From Odiellus spinosus (taxonomy: Eukaryota; Arthropoda; Arachnida; Opiliones; Phalangiidae): a DNA stretch of 64,000 nucleotides. The DNA lies in assembly GCA_963920705.1 (NCBI GenBank), contig OY987236.1, forward strand, positions 7,240,190 to 7,304,189. Reading direction: 5' to 3'. Position 1 is the first letter of the stretch, and every line of letters starts with the position of its first letter. A model generated the notes under the pieces. That model made no database searches, had not been told where the DNA came from, and was given only the letters and a program-made list of their open reading frames with translations. The position numbers and the translations under genes are program-made. Of this stretch, positions 14,405 to 26,900 are shown one piece after another.

Positions 14405-14960
14405 TATAAATTTAGGCTTAGTTAATTAATTTATTAAATCAGGCTTAGTTAATTGATTTATAAATTAGGCTTAGTAAATTGATTTATTGAATTAGGCTTA
14501 GCTAATATAATTTATAAAATTAGGCTTAGCTAATATAATTTATAAAAGTAGGCTTAGCTAATATGATTTATAAACTTAGGCCGGGCTAAATAAAATTAGG
14601 CTTTGCTAATATGATTTATAAAATTAGGCTTAGCTAATATGATTTATAAAATTAGGCTCAGCAAATATGATTTATAAAATTAGGCTTAGCTAATATGATT
14701 TATAAAATTAGGCTTAGCTAATATGATTTATAAAATTAGGCTTAGCTAATATGATTTATAAAATTAGGCTTAGCTAATATGATTTATAAAATTAGGCTTA
14801 GCTAATATGATTTATAAAATTAGGCTTAGCTAATATGTTTCATAAAATTATAAATTAGGCTTAGTTAATTGATTTATAAAGTTAGGCTTTGTTAACTGAT
14901 TTACAAAATTAAACTTAGGCTTAGCTAATTAATTTATGAAATCGATGTGAGGCTCGGCTA
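14405..14960. repeat. 28-bp tandem array with TTAGGCTTAGCTAAT core
   Basis: About 20 units of roughly 28 bp (ATGATTTATAAAATTAGGCTTAGCTAAT). The units near 14.68-14.83 kb are almost perfect, and those toward both edges are increasingly diverged. The TTAGGCTTAGC core also occurs in the palindrome arms of the MITE family, so the array may have grown from a MITE fragment. The ATGATTT..AAAA part resembles the 14-bp satellite at the window start. Confidence 0.9.
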
Positions 14961-17900
14961 ATTGATTTATAAAACCAAAAGCTATAACGGGTTCAATAGG
15001 AACAATTTATTTCTTCAATTCGAAATAAAAATCTAACTTTAACAATAATGATTTCCTTTCCCTTTACGTCCGAATTTCGATTTCTGGATACTAACCTAAT
15101 CAAAAAGTTTGATTCTTTTATTTTTATCAGGCTGGAAAAATCTTTTCGTTAATACTCGAGAATTCTTTTCCGTTTTAACTTTGAATTTGGCGATTATTCG
15201 GATTTTTGATATTCGCGCTTTTGATTGCATTTGGCAAACGAAACGAGTTTTTCCTTTCCCGCCGTTCTACTTTTATTTTAATGGGAATCGATGTTGATTT
15301 ACTGTCCCTTCTCATTTTATCGTTTCTGACAGATTTCGAGTGCATATTTATCGCGACTTAGGCCTCGTTCTCATACGTAAAAACTCCGCTTAAAGACAGC
15401 TAGTCAAACTAAAATTAAGCAGGGATAATCCGTATAGATACGTGAGAACCCTACTAATAAATAATTTTGGAAATACATAATATTAAGAACTACCTGTTTT
15501 AAAGGATGAGAAACGTAATAGAGGATCCCGTCCCAAATATTTTCGTCCATCGTTGTTGGACCCTTTTCAGACGATATGTGATGTTAAGCCAACTTATCAA
15601 GAATTTAAACCATTATTTTAGAATTAACTTCGATTAATAAGAATTAAACTACCAAATTAGGAGCGTCTGAAGATGGTTATACCTTTTAAGATTACTCTGT
15701 GGCGCCTGCCGTGTCATGTTAAGCCGACTTTTGAAGAATTTAAGCTATTATTTTAGAATTAACTTCGATTGTTAAGAATAAAACTACCAAATTATTAGCG
15801 TCTGAAGATGGTTATACCTTTTAAGATTACTCTGTGGCGCTTGTACGTTTTAAAACAAAAAAGTCATGACTTTCAGATAACTCTCAATAGACATATTCCG
15901 TTGTTAGAACAGAAAAATTACATAAAATCTCTTTAAAGTGAGACGGTGACGATTACTTAATGATTAAATTTAATTACACCAAGTTGGTGAAAAATTAATA
16001 TTAAAGTTTTTATTTCGGTTTTTCAAAACCTTTTTTGCACCTGGAAATATCAGGGAAACATTTACTGGTAAAACCTGGAAAAATTATTAAAATTGGTTCT
16101 CCAAATGGTGTATGATATCCTAAATGTATATTAATCTAAAAGCTAACCTTTTTATCTCATTTAAGTCTTGTTATAAAATTATAAATGGATAAACCCAACT
16201 GCTTCAGTTTTATACAGTATATCTTTTTAAATATCAAAACCAGAATTTAATTTAACCCATCTTCTAATAGTTCTTCGCTCCCACTATTAGTAGGTTCAAT
16301 ATACAGTCACACACACTTGTTCTGTTCTGTCCTCTTTTAAATCCCCCAATTTTATATCTGGGCATCAGATCGTTTCCGAATTTCTGTAATAATCCATTTT
16401 AGGGCTGGCGGCGCCCGCTGCGAGTGACGTCTCTATTGGAAAGCTAACTCGCATCCCCATCCCTCCACTACGTCCCCACCCCCTCCCCACATCTTATTCG
16501 GGCTTTTGTCAGCGCGCGCCTTAATCCGGATTAAACCTATTTGTACTTGATTAACTCTTTGTGTAAAGATGAGATTAAACTATGGAAAAGGGGGGGTTGG
16601 GTGGCGAATGAAATGGATATAGATCCTTATCGTAATTCAGGATTTCGGGATTAAAATATATGGAAAGTGCTTAGCCTTTTCGTTCGATCATTCCCTCTCC
16701 CCCCTCTCACACTTACGTAAGTCATTTCTATGGCGCTTGGTCTTATTCCCTCTTCATGAATATCATCGCGGCTCTATAACTAGAATCGTTAACGTTTTTG
16801 GAAATGGGATCATAGAAATATGGGGGACCATTACCAAAGTTAATTTTGTCATTAAACGCCGTCAATAATTCCGAAGGTGTTTTAATTATTTTAATGAACT
16901 TATCTCAATAAATTTCCATTGTACTGTGCATTTAGAAGAAACTAAATCTGAATGCATTACTCATTTTTTACCTAGTTCACTTAAATTTTGGCAAACCAAA
17001 TCTGTAAATATTGCAAAAGTTAACCAATTTATTTTTAAATAGTTTGCCATAATTTTAGCAATCCAAATCGTCAAACCTTGCAAAATTTTGATTCATTATC
17101 TTATCCATTACTCTAAATAGTTTTAGAAAACCGAATTTGCAAAGGTTATGTAATTTTTGCAATACAAATCGTCTTATCTTGCAAAAATTTGTTACCTACA
17201 TAGTTTACCCGAATTCCAATTCGTTATCTTATCCATTACATTCGACTTTGTCTAACTTTAATATTCCGTGACTCATCCTCGTTTTCCCTGACATATTGCA
17301 ATCGCACGAGTGAAGAAAAATTTGATATTTATTTTTAACTTTAACTAAAAAACATGTACTCTTTTAGAGTATTAATATTTTATAGTTGACCCCTGTTGTA
17401 ATATTATTCAGTCGAAAATGTAGCGTTTGGCGGCGGGAAAAGAGTGGCAATCTGAAGAGTAAACAGGGGGCCGTCCGGGGAAAAAGAGAGAGCGAGAGAG
17501 ATCCGCTCAATTTGTTCCTTCCTCATTCGTTTTTCCCCCGATATAGTTTTCTCTAGCTCTCTTTGGCCTGGAAGGCGGAAGGAAGTGATGGGGTAGGGCT
17601 CGATGGGCTCTCGCTCGGTTGCCCGCTAAATGCCGCGGAAATGTCGTTTATAGCGACACTATCCTATAGCTTTCTCCTCTTTTACCCTATAACCCTGTCG
17701 AAACTACGCCACCCCACCGCTCTATCCATTTTGCCAACTAATTGATTGCCTTTTTAATCTCCTATTTTTATCCTATACCGCCATTTGGACCTTTATACGC
17801 GAAACGGAACCTTTTATAGTTTAGTAAAATTATTACAAACGTTGATTTTTCTAGAATTCATTGCGAAGGAATAATGAGAGCTTGAAAACGAGTGATTTTT

Positions 17901-20213
17901 TTATCGCCTATCGTACTATTAACAATTGTGACCTTAATAGATAAAGAGGAATATTAAAACAATGCGTTTAATAAGGTAGTTCGACTCATCTGTTATTTAC
18001 TTCCGCTAATACATTTATATTTAAAGCAACTAGCGACCGAAAGTAAATAATCACTTTATAATGAAGAAGCTTAACCACCTTTCAAAATAAGGAGCGTTAT
18101 TTTTTTGGCGAGTCGAGCTCGAGAACTTTGCTAATTATATTGTTTGGCATTAATTAGTAAATCGAAACGCGTTGGTATTTTGATTAATCGTGTTTTATCA
18201 AATCTGTCGGTGATATCTTTGGATCGCGATTAATCGTCGGGTCCAGCTAGAAGAGCGAATGATCCCCAAATACCCCCTTCTCTCCCTCTCTTATAACAGG
18301 TCGTAGGTACAAATGGGCCTCGGCTAGGTTATAATGTCTCATTAGGTTGACTTAAAGCGAATCCATTAGAGTTTGGGCTTGGCGTAATAGCTCGAATCAT
18401 TAGGGAACGCGAAACCGAGAGGCGTGGGAAAAGAGGAGAAGGTAGAATGATCTGTATATTGGTCGAGGGGGTTCATCGGTGAACGGGTTCTCTCTCGAAC
18501 GCTAGCTCGCTGTCTCGATATATATAGACCGATAACGATATTTCCATGAGGCGATAGTAAGCGGTCATTAAGAATATAATTGGCCGACCGAGAATCATTA
18601 AGGAGCGAGCTAGCCCTTACGGCTAAAAAATGCCCATTAAAAGACGCTTTCAACAGCTCGCCGAAGACCACGCGCCACCATTCACCGCGCGCGCGTTCGA
18701 GCTATACAAAATGAAACGTGAAAAGGAATGTACCACGTGATTTTTTTAATTGTGCTTAACCCTAATTTAGGCCTAATCTAAAATTTTAGTCTGTGTGAAT
18801 CATATAGCTATAGGTATCGTGATATCTAAAGTTCGATAGGTTTATACCATTGCGCTAGATATACCTGAGCCTCGTGCAAAAAGACAGTACAATTGTATTC
18901 TATTGCACGTCGACATTAAAAGAGATATTATCTAGGCCAATAATTCTGTATCTACGCTGTTTATACATAAAATTAAAGTTAACCAGTTTAGGATATCTAC
19001 ATTAAATCTATAAACCGATAAACAGGGCTGATAAAATCTTACAAGTTAAATTCGACATTATTAGGCCTATATTTATTAATTTGATGATAATATATAAAAT
19101 TGAATACAAGCCCAGGTTGGACAAATATATATTTAATTAATAATATAGAATGTTGTTTTCCCTTTTCATCCTCTATTGTATCTGGTTTGGTCTCTGAGTC
19201 TCTCATTTGGTCCAAAGAACGAATAGAGAGAGAGAGCGAAAGAGAGAAAGCGAAAGAATTGGGGCGGCGATGCTAATAAAACTTCCATTTGCCAACAGCA
19301 TGCAGTAGATTATCCTAATCGGAAAACCGCCGAAAGTTGCTACCGATCGGCTATTATTTCCTGTTTAGCGTTCTTGGCTCGATCTTTTGTATAAGAGTCG
19401 CGTTCCTGCGCGGGTTCATTTTGCTTTCTCCATTCTCTCTAGACACCTTGTCTGTTATCTGCCCTGGTTTTGCCATTAGAGGGGAAGAAATACTAAGATT
19501 CTTGTATTAGTCGATAGATAATCGTTGACAAACTTGTTTTGCGCGTTTTCCTACTGAGGGTTAGTCAGTATCATATCTTCGTTAAGAGAGGATCTTGGTC
19601 TATTTATAGATGGTTTTTGATCTAGTTCTTCTTCCACCTCCAATGGGAAATTGGTGAATAATAAATGTGAAGTTGGTGAACTTCATCCTCAAAATATTAT
19701 TAAATAATAATAATTATCAATTTTAACAATGAATATTCCTATTTTTCTCACGCTCGAACTTCCTCATTCGCGCGCTGAAATAAAGTGTAATAACTAATAT
19801 ATTTTACGAATATTTCCTGTGGGAAAACTTGACGTTTTCCTTTTATACCATTCACCCCTCCATAGTCGTAAACGGGTATCAAATGAGCCCCTATAAATGC
19901 TTTTACAACTTCCCCTCAGCTAAAAACAAGCCATAAACGTCGAAAACAGGCTGTTAATTTATCTTTCTGACAACTTATTTCCTCGGAAAGATCACCAAAT
20001 TTAGTTTCATTAGTTTCAAAGATGTAATACTCTTAAGTTTTAATCGAATGATCATGGTTTGATTATATATTTATACGAGGATAGAAAATTACAGTATAGG
20101 AATTCTCGTCTTTACATGGAGCCTATATCTCGTCTATTTCCGCTTACATTTTCTATAATTAACGTAAAATCAGATTGTTTTAAATAGAGATGGAATCCAA
20201 AACTTGAGTCCGC
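14961..20213. other. Non-coding stretch with one local duplication
   Basis: No credible coding region. A minus-strand open frame at 18,366-18,671 lies in a GC-rich island but has no recognisable domain. CTGGAAA/CAGGGAAA motifs near 16,030-16,090 resemble the interior of hAT-like remnants. GC-rich islands with GA tracts occur at about 17.4-17.6 and 19.2-19.3 kb. Confidence 0.55.
15579..15848. repeat. Direct tandem duplication, two units of about 135 bp
   Basis: The segment starting TGTTAAGCCAACTTATCAAG near 15,582 is repeated from 15,717 with few changes. Both units end in TTATACCTTTTAAGATTACTCTGTGGCGC. The high similarity suggests a recent duplication. No open frame spans it. Confidence 0.85.
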
Positions 20214-20934
20214 TTCACTTTGATTAGTTTTAGAATGAGAAATAAAGCAGTTTTCCCCCTGATATGCCTAGTCCACTATTGAAAAAAAAATTCGAACCAA
20301 TACTAGACTAGAAAAGAATTTAAAACTTAACCGGAAAATAGGCTTAGCGGGATTCATGGATATCCTGATTTCCTCGCGTATAAGGTCAAGAAGGATCAGA
20401 TAAGGAGAGGAAAAGTGGGAACGGCGCGGCTCCTACTGCGTCGGCCTAAACTCCCACTCTGGGAGAACGGGGGTAGAGATGCTTCGTGGTAAATTGTTGT
20501 CACGTGGGTAAAACGAATCCTTTATGAGACGCGCTAGCTAGCGACCACGTGACAACAGTTTACCTCGAGAATTTCCTATCCCCCCTTTCCACCCGAGTGG
20601 GAGGTTGGCTCTTCTCTCTCTAACTCAACGCAGCCCCACTTTTCCTCTCCTAATCTAATCCTTCTTGATAAGGTCTAGCGACTAATCGAACGCGATCGTA
20701 AGTCTCGTGAAGATCTCGCTCGAACGACGGGCCTTTGCTCATTGGTCACTAGACCTTACACGGAGGCAATTCAGGATCTCCATGAATCCCGCTAAGCCCA
20801 TTTTCAGGGTAAGTTTTAAATTTATTTCTAGTTTAATATTTGTTTTGTTAACTTTTTATCGGTGGATTTAGGACTATTTAAACGATAAGGAATCGATAAA
20901 AAAGCACTTGTTATTAGGTTGCATTCTCCCTTTA
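20214..20934. mobile_element. MITE copy 2, carrying a nested element
   Basis: This is the same family as the 5.1-kb copy. TAGGCTTAGCGGGATTCATGG at the left pairs with CCATGAATCCCGCTAAGCCC near 20,780-20,800. The right end is ACTTGTTATTAGGTTGCATTCTCCCTTTAA. The left outer terminus is decayed, so 20,214 is approximate; the palindrome from about 20,330 is clear. A second transposon has inserted in its left arm (20,387-20,667). Confidence 0.75.
20387..20667. mobile_element. Nested inverted-repeat element inside the MITE
   Basis: The element is bounded by ATAAGGT at 20,380-20,386 and again at 20,668-20,674, a 7-bp (possibly 8-bp) target duplication. Its ends are inverted: CAAGAAGGATCAGATAAGGA on the left against TAATCTAATCCTTCTTG on the right. 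AGGAAAAGTGGG pairs with CCCACTTTTCCT. A further inner inverted pair is GGTAAATTGTTGTCACGTGG and CCACGTGACAACAGTTTACC. The host MITE copy at 5.25 kb has one uninterrupted GTATAAGG-CTAGC here, matching an empty site. The size of the duplication suggests an hAT-like or related mover, but the family is not certain. Confidence 0.8.
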
Positions 20935-23900
20935 ACCACCGAAGAACTACGTTTAAAGGATACATATATAGCAACCATAACGTAACTAAAAATGACTATA
21001 AAGTTGCACGCTTATATATTATTGTACATGTATAGCACAATTCACATAAACTCCTAAACGCAAGGAACCATAAGAAAATAACAACTCCGTGTGACCTCAC
21101 TAAAAGATCGAGCCATACATATAAAACCGAAAGAACTCTACACGATGAAGATGGAACGAGTTGGTTTCGCTAAACCCATATATATATATAAACGAAGCGA
21201 GCCTGCAGGGCGCTCATCACTTTAAACCAGCCAATCAAAGATCCCCTTTTTCCCCACGAGAAAGAATAAAGATGTTATATAGAGAAAAACAATAAAAATA
21301 AATAAAAAGAAAAACTCCATGAAGTTAAGAAAAAGTGGCGGCTATAAAGAAGACAGAATATAATTCATAACTTGAAAGAAGTCTACGGATAATTCTTTTC
21401 AAGAGTGATACGGGAACTACTTTTTCTCGTACGATGTTTAACATTGTATATTAGTACGCCACAGCTTTTCTTATTACTTTGCAAACTTATTCGTACGTGT
21501 TCTTTGGGTTAATATATTAAACAACGAACTATGATCTCCCATACTGCAGGGTTAAGTTAGATTACAATACTTTTTCTCTTCTCCCACAATATTGCTTCAT
21601 TACTTCAAAAAAGTCAAACAAAGTCAGGATTTGATTGATTTTCAACACGTGTATAACCACGTTATCCTCAGCCTCTAAGAAAATTAAGCATGTAGAGATA
21701 ATAAGAAGAGCCATATAGATGTGCTGAAACTTCGAACAAATTCTAAGAGTATATCTTCCATTCTTAGATGTTTTACGATGCAATAGATCGTTTCTAAAAT
21801 ATTTGAGAATCTGATTTTATTGGAATTTTCGTAAATTTACAAATTTATGGTTTTAAATTAATAATAATGAAAGAGTTTGTTGGTAAATTTTAGTAAAAAT
21901 TTATTGTTGAAGCCTAAAAAACATTTTAAAAATAAAATGAAAGTGTCGAGATGGGTAATTATTATTTTAAATTAATAATTATTAATAATTTAAACCAAAA
22001 ATGAAAATATACATTTTTTATAATTAGTCTAATCAAGTTAAAATTTTATATTTATTTCTAGCTGTAATTTTGATAATAATGACATAGTCGTGATCAGATT
22101 AAGTTTTTAGTGAGTATTAATCAAGTCTCCCCTCTATCTTTATGAAAAAACATAAATTATAGTACCAAGAACTTAGCGTTGAACGTATTGTAGACTGAAA
22201 CTGAGTCTTCATCCAAAATCATAAAGAATGAAGAATAAGAAAGTTCTATTTATATGACCGTGTATAACGCGTTTCCGAGTTAAATATATTTAATATATTT
22301 AAGAGGCTCAGTGGGACAAAGCAATGGCTTGTATAAAATCCATATCAGTTTAAGTCTTCAGTACGATTAATATATACAAACACAATGTATCATTCCGCCG
22401 CAGCTATGACTATTTTGCAAACATTTCTTGATCAAAAATAATATATCAGAATCAAGCTTATATCTAATACACTTATATATATAATATAAAACCCCCCTTC
22501 TTATGCCCTGTGCCCCCCACTATATTAATAACAATAAGCGAGGCCCAACGTCATAAATGAACACTACATAAAGCGAGAGCCCCTTAACCCCCCTCCCCGC
22601 TTGGGGCTAAAACCCCAGATAGAAGCCTCATCCACCCCCCCGCCTTAGTTCCTCTAAATCAAGGATTTGCCAAATAGGCTGCAATTCCATTTACTTGATT
22701 GAAGTTTTATTTCCCCCCGCCCAGTTTCAGAGACCCCTTCTTCCCCCCATATTCCACCCCTTGGATATATTTTAAAGGGAGGGTGAAAGATATAATCAAG
22801 TGGTTTTTAATCGATTCCCCTTTAAAATTTCAAATTAGGCCTAAATAATTCACTGCTCGATCATAAGAAAAAGATCGAACAAAATATTTTGGAAATACTT
22901 GTGTTACTAAAGTATCATTTACTCACCTCTTTGTTAGAATTTAACTAAGATATTCAAATAGATCTTAATTTGAACTTCAAAATGCAACCAATTACATTGA
23001 AATCGGTTAAAAAACGAGTCATTTATTAATTTTTAAAGTTTTGATCTCAGAAGGGAATATTTATAATTCTTCCAAAAATTTATATATTTTTTATTATATA
23101 TCGATTTTGATCTAATTTCAGGATCTGATTAAGTTGGCAAGGGGCATGGGCCCCAACCAAATAAGGGCGCAAACCTCGGATTAACCTCCCCCCCCCCCCC
23201 GATCGATGATCAAAAACTACAGTTTGAGGCAAAATTGTCGCTTCAATTTAAAGACTAAGCGAGAACCAAACACCCCACTAATTTTGAGGCATTGTTCTTA
23301 ATCCTGTTCTGATTAATTGGTATCAAAGCTCTTAGTGTATGGTCAATTTCATATCAATATAACCAATAACCACAATTTTCACTTGACCCTTAAAGTAAAC
23401 GTTTAATTGAATAAACCATTCCTTGCAAAAACCGAATAAGATTCTATTGAAATTATCTACGATTAATGAGATCTATTTGATCAATACGCAAACAAGAGAA
23501 GCGTTAACAGGCCAATAAAAACAAAGATAATTCATTTCACATTCCCTTTACAGTCTTAAGCGACCTCTGTATGAGGGGGTAGGTTACGTCAAAGACCTAG
23601 AGGGTCTCTAGGGGGAGGTGGTATAAGGGGTGGGTGATGATCCCACCCTGTTGGGATGATACGGATGTATTCCCTTTAAGGTCATAAGAGCAAGGATGAG
23701 AGCGAGGGAGAGAGAGAGAGATGGGTGGGGGTCAGAATGGGTGAGCTTTTAGGAGGGTTGATTAAATTTTGCCACTCGCCTCCTACTCTTCCATATAGCC
23801 GCTCTCTTCATCCCGGGATAAGAGGGAGAAATGGGATATAAGAGCGTAGCGCTTTCGCGAAGGATGATGGGTAAAATGTGGAGGAGGGGTGGGGTTACGC

Positions 23901-26900
23901 TCAATTGCTAGGATCTTCCCTCGTTACACAAGCGAGCACCGTGCGGGTGCGAAGGCCTAGCTATATGGAGTTTTATGTACGTCGCTTCACGTCGTTAATA
24001 TATACAACAAACGCCAGCTTCAACACAATTCGTCTGTTTATTTAACTCTAAAACGGCCCCTCCGCGTATTATAGTTTCAAACTCGGGGATCTAACTTAAA
24101 GGACTCGCAGTTTGATGAGAAAATGTAACGTTGAATCAACCGAAACAACGTATATAAGCTAGTTTTTGGAAATTTGGATAAATTACAATTTTGTTTATAT
24201 GGTAGTTTATTTTTACAAGGAAATGATTTATTTTATCAAAAATGATACCTTTGTTTACGTGATATTTTGTAACCTAATTATAATAATCATCATTTAATTA
24301 AACGAATAGGTTATCGTAGAGAAACAATGGTTTGAAAGTTGAAAAATAATTTTAATTTGATAACTTATTAATTAATATAATTTCAAATTAGAATTTTGTA
24401 AATATTTATTAAAAGTTCTCTCTGTTTAACCGTGTTGACGATGAGGTCGTATTTTGCCTAAGCTCGTGAATAATGACTCATTAGGAGATGTCTAATTGCT
24501 TATTACTTCATTAGTATTTAATTTAAAGATAAATATTATTAAATTTACGTTAATACCTACTTATTGGAATGGAAAATAAGTGACTCCAAAAATGTAATTC
24601 GCTCGCCAACAAACGTGTTTAAGTTTAAAACGAAATGTAGAACTAAATCAAGAAGTAATAATAATATTTCATTTAAATTATTTCTGTTTTGATTTATTTT
24701 TTACAAATTTGTGATTCGGAATAATATGAATTATGGAGAAAGCCCACTTCGTATAAATTATCTAAGATCTTTGAAAGCAACCCTAGATGAAGGTAAATTA
24801 TAAATCTATCAATACGGGGGTCGATTTATGGTTATTAAATATTTGACTTTCGTTCTAAAATTCTTAAATATATCACACTTCCATTTACAACTTTACTTCC
24901 GTTACAATTGCGAAATAAACCAAGCTTGCCCATAAATTAACACGAATCTTAATTGGTCAAGCCCTTGAATTTTCCAGCTCGGAGCGCTGGAAACCCCCGG
25001 ACCCCGTTTAATTTATTTAAAATTCAAAATGCTAAAATTTCGTATATCACCACCAAAATTGGGTTTGATTTATTTAAATGGGGGCCCTGAGCCGCGGCTC
25101 TAAGGCTCGGGCTCGCGGATAGAGAAAGTCCAACCAGAATTTATATTAATCTCTCATTTCCCACTCTCCCCGTTTTCGTCCCCCTACTTTAGGAACCCTT
25201 TTCTGGAGTCGCCCTTAATACCCAGTACTTGATTACGGGATCCAAAGGCGGACGTTACTGAGGAGAAGAGGGAGGTGAGGGAAGAAAGGGTTATTTGATT
25301 CTATCCTCATTTGATATCCCTTTTCACCCGCGCCTTCTTTTCGCTTTATTTTAGGCCTAACTTTAACGAACAGTTTGCGATAGATAGAAAGCTGACGCGG
25401 ATTAATACGCAATGCTAATCCTCCTAAGAGATTAAAATAGTTTTCCAAAGTGTTCTTATAACTGGAGTATTAATCTCTTACATTCTTTAATGGAATCGAA
25501 ATAGCAGTTAGAAAAATACGTTGAAAAACATTTAGAATTCGATGACGCGTATCTTTTTTTGAAGATGATTGATCAAATTTGTATATTTTCGGATATCCGG
25601 TTAGTTGAATTTATTATGTATTATTGCGTAATGCTTCAAGTAGAGATGGGTGAAGTTTTGGCTAGGGTATTTTACAGTATTTCTAAGATTGAGAAATAAT
25701 ATGGAAAGGAATGAAAATTCTCCGAGTGTCTTTTTTACTGGTAGTCGAGGCGGTCCCGGCCCTTATAGCGCGCGGCAGCTCGTCGAGTTATTTGTCTCAA
25801 TTTTCGACTCGGTGGCATCATCTAAAATCCAGGCACCCGGGGACCCAAAAAGCGAGAGAGCTACATCTATATAGGATGGTCGTTGGATAAGATAGCTATT
25901 ATTTCATTGCAACACTGTAGTAACTGTATATTTTATTTTAAATCGGCTTTATTCTTCGAAGTTCGAACTTAACAGAAGTTTATAACTTATATTAAACATA
26001 AGTATGATATTTCTTACAGCTATAACTGTCATTCCACTCTTAGTACGACGGACGGAATTGTTTTCCCTAAGATCTCCGCCGAAAATGCGTCTGCTATTGT
26101 ATGCTCGACCGTTTGTTTCATTCGTGAAACTGTAAAACGTTCAACCCGGAGAAATAGCAGACGATTTTTCGTTTTATATTCACTTTAAAGGTAGTAGGAT
26201 AGAAAATATTCATATGCAGTTTAAAATTAAGGTTTAAACAACTGCATAAGTCATCTACTCGAACTCAAAATGCTTTAATTGAGATATAAGTCTGGTAATT
26301 ACCATCAGTCGTTTACCAAAAAAACCGTGGTAATTACTGATAATTATGTAAATAAATTATTGGTAAATCAAATAGCCTTTTCCGTCTTAACATTTTTATG
26401 ATAAAATAAGTTTCTAAGTTACGATATTGTGTCATTAAAGTGTGGTGTGGATGTGAAGTCTTCTTCCGAATTAAGAGTGTAGATTCTTTTTATCTCTCCG
26501 CGTGTGTCTCTCCTTTCTCGTCGGCTAAAAGATCTTTTAGAGTCATTAGGGTCGCCTGGAGATGGAAGAAATAAGCAGCCCGCCCCCATCTGCTTGATTC
26601 TTTTCTATCTAGCTCGTCTTCTCTCGCGCCTCCTCTTTAACCCCCTATCTGGCGAGCTCTCCTCCCATCCCAGCGAGCGTGCAGCCAAGGATCCGGAGAG
26701 GCTGGAGAATCACGTCTCTTTAGAAAAGATTTTTGGGGACTCTTTATAAGGGTGCGTATGAGGATGGGGAAAAAGAGATATTTTCTCTCGTTTTTGCCCT
26801 AGCCGCCTTTTTGCTTGTTTCTGCCCCGCGAAGACAGCCGTCATTTTAGAATCATTAGCGGCGTGTTAGAATGCTTCTTTTGTCCTTGTTCTCTTCCTTC

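Noticed and set aside
14405-14960. Interstitial telomere repeat (TTAGGC)
   Set aside because: TTAGGC occurs once per 28-bp unit within TTAGGCTTAGCTAAT, not as tandem hexamers.
15360-15455. Possible 90-bp inverted-repeat element (GTTCTCATACGT / ATACGTGAGAAC)
   Set aside because: The pairing is short and imperfect, with no target duplication.
18366-18671. 101-codon minus-strand open frame in a GC-rich island
   Set aside because: No recognisable motif, no coding-like pattern and no splice partners; long frames are expected by chance in GC-richer DNA.
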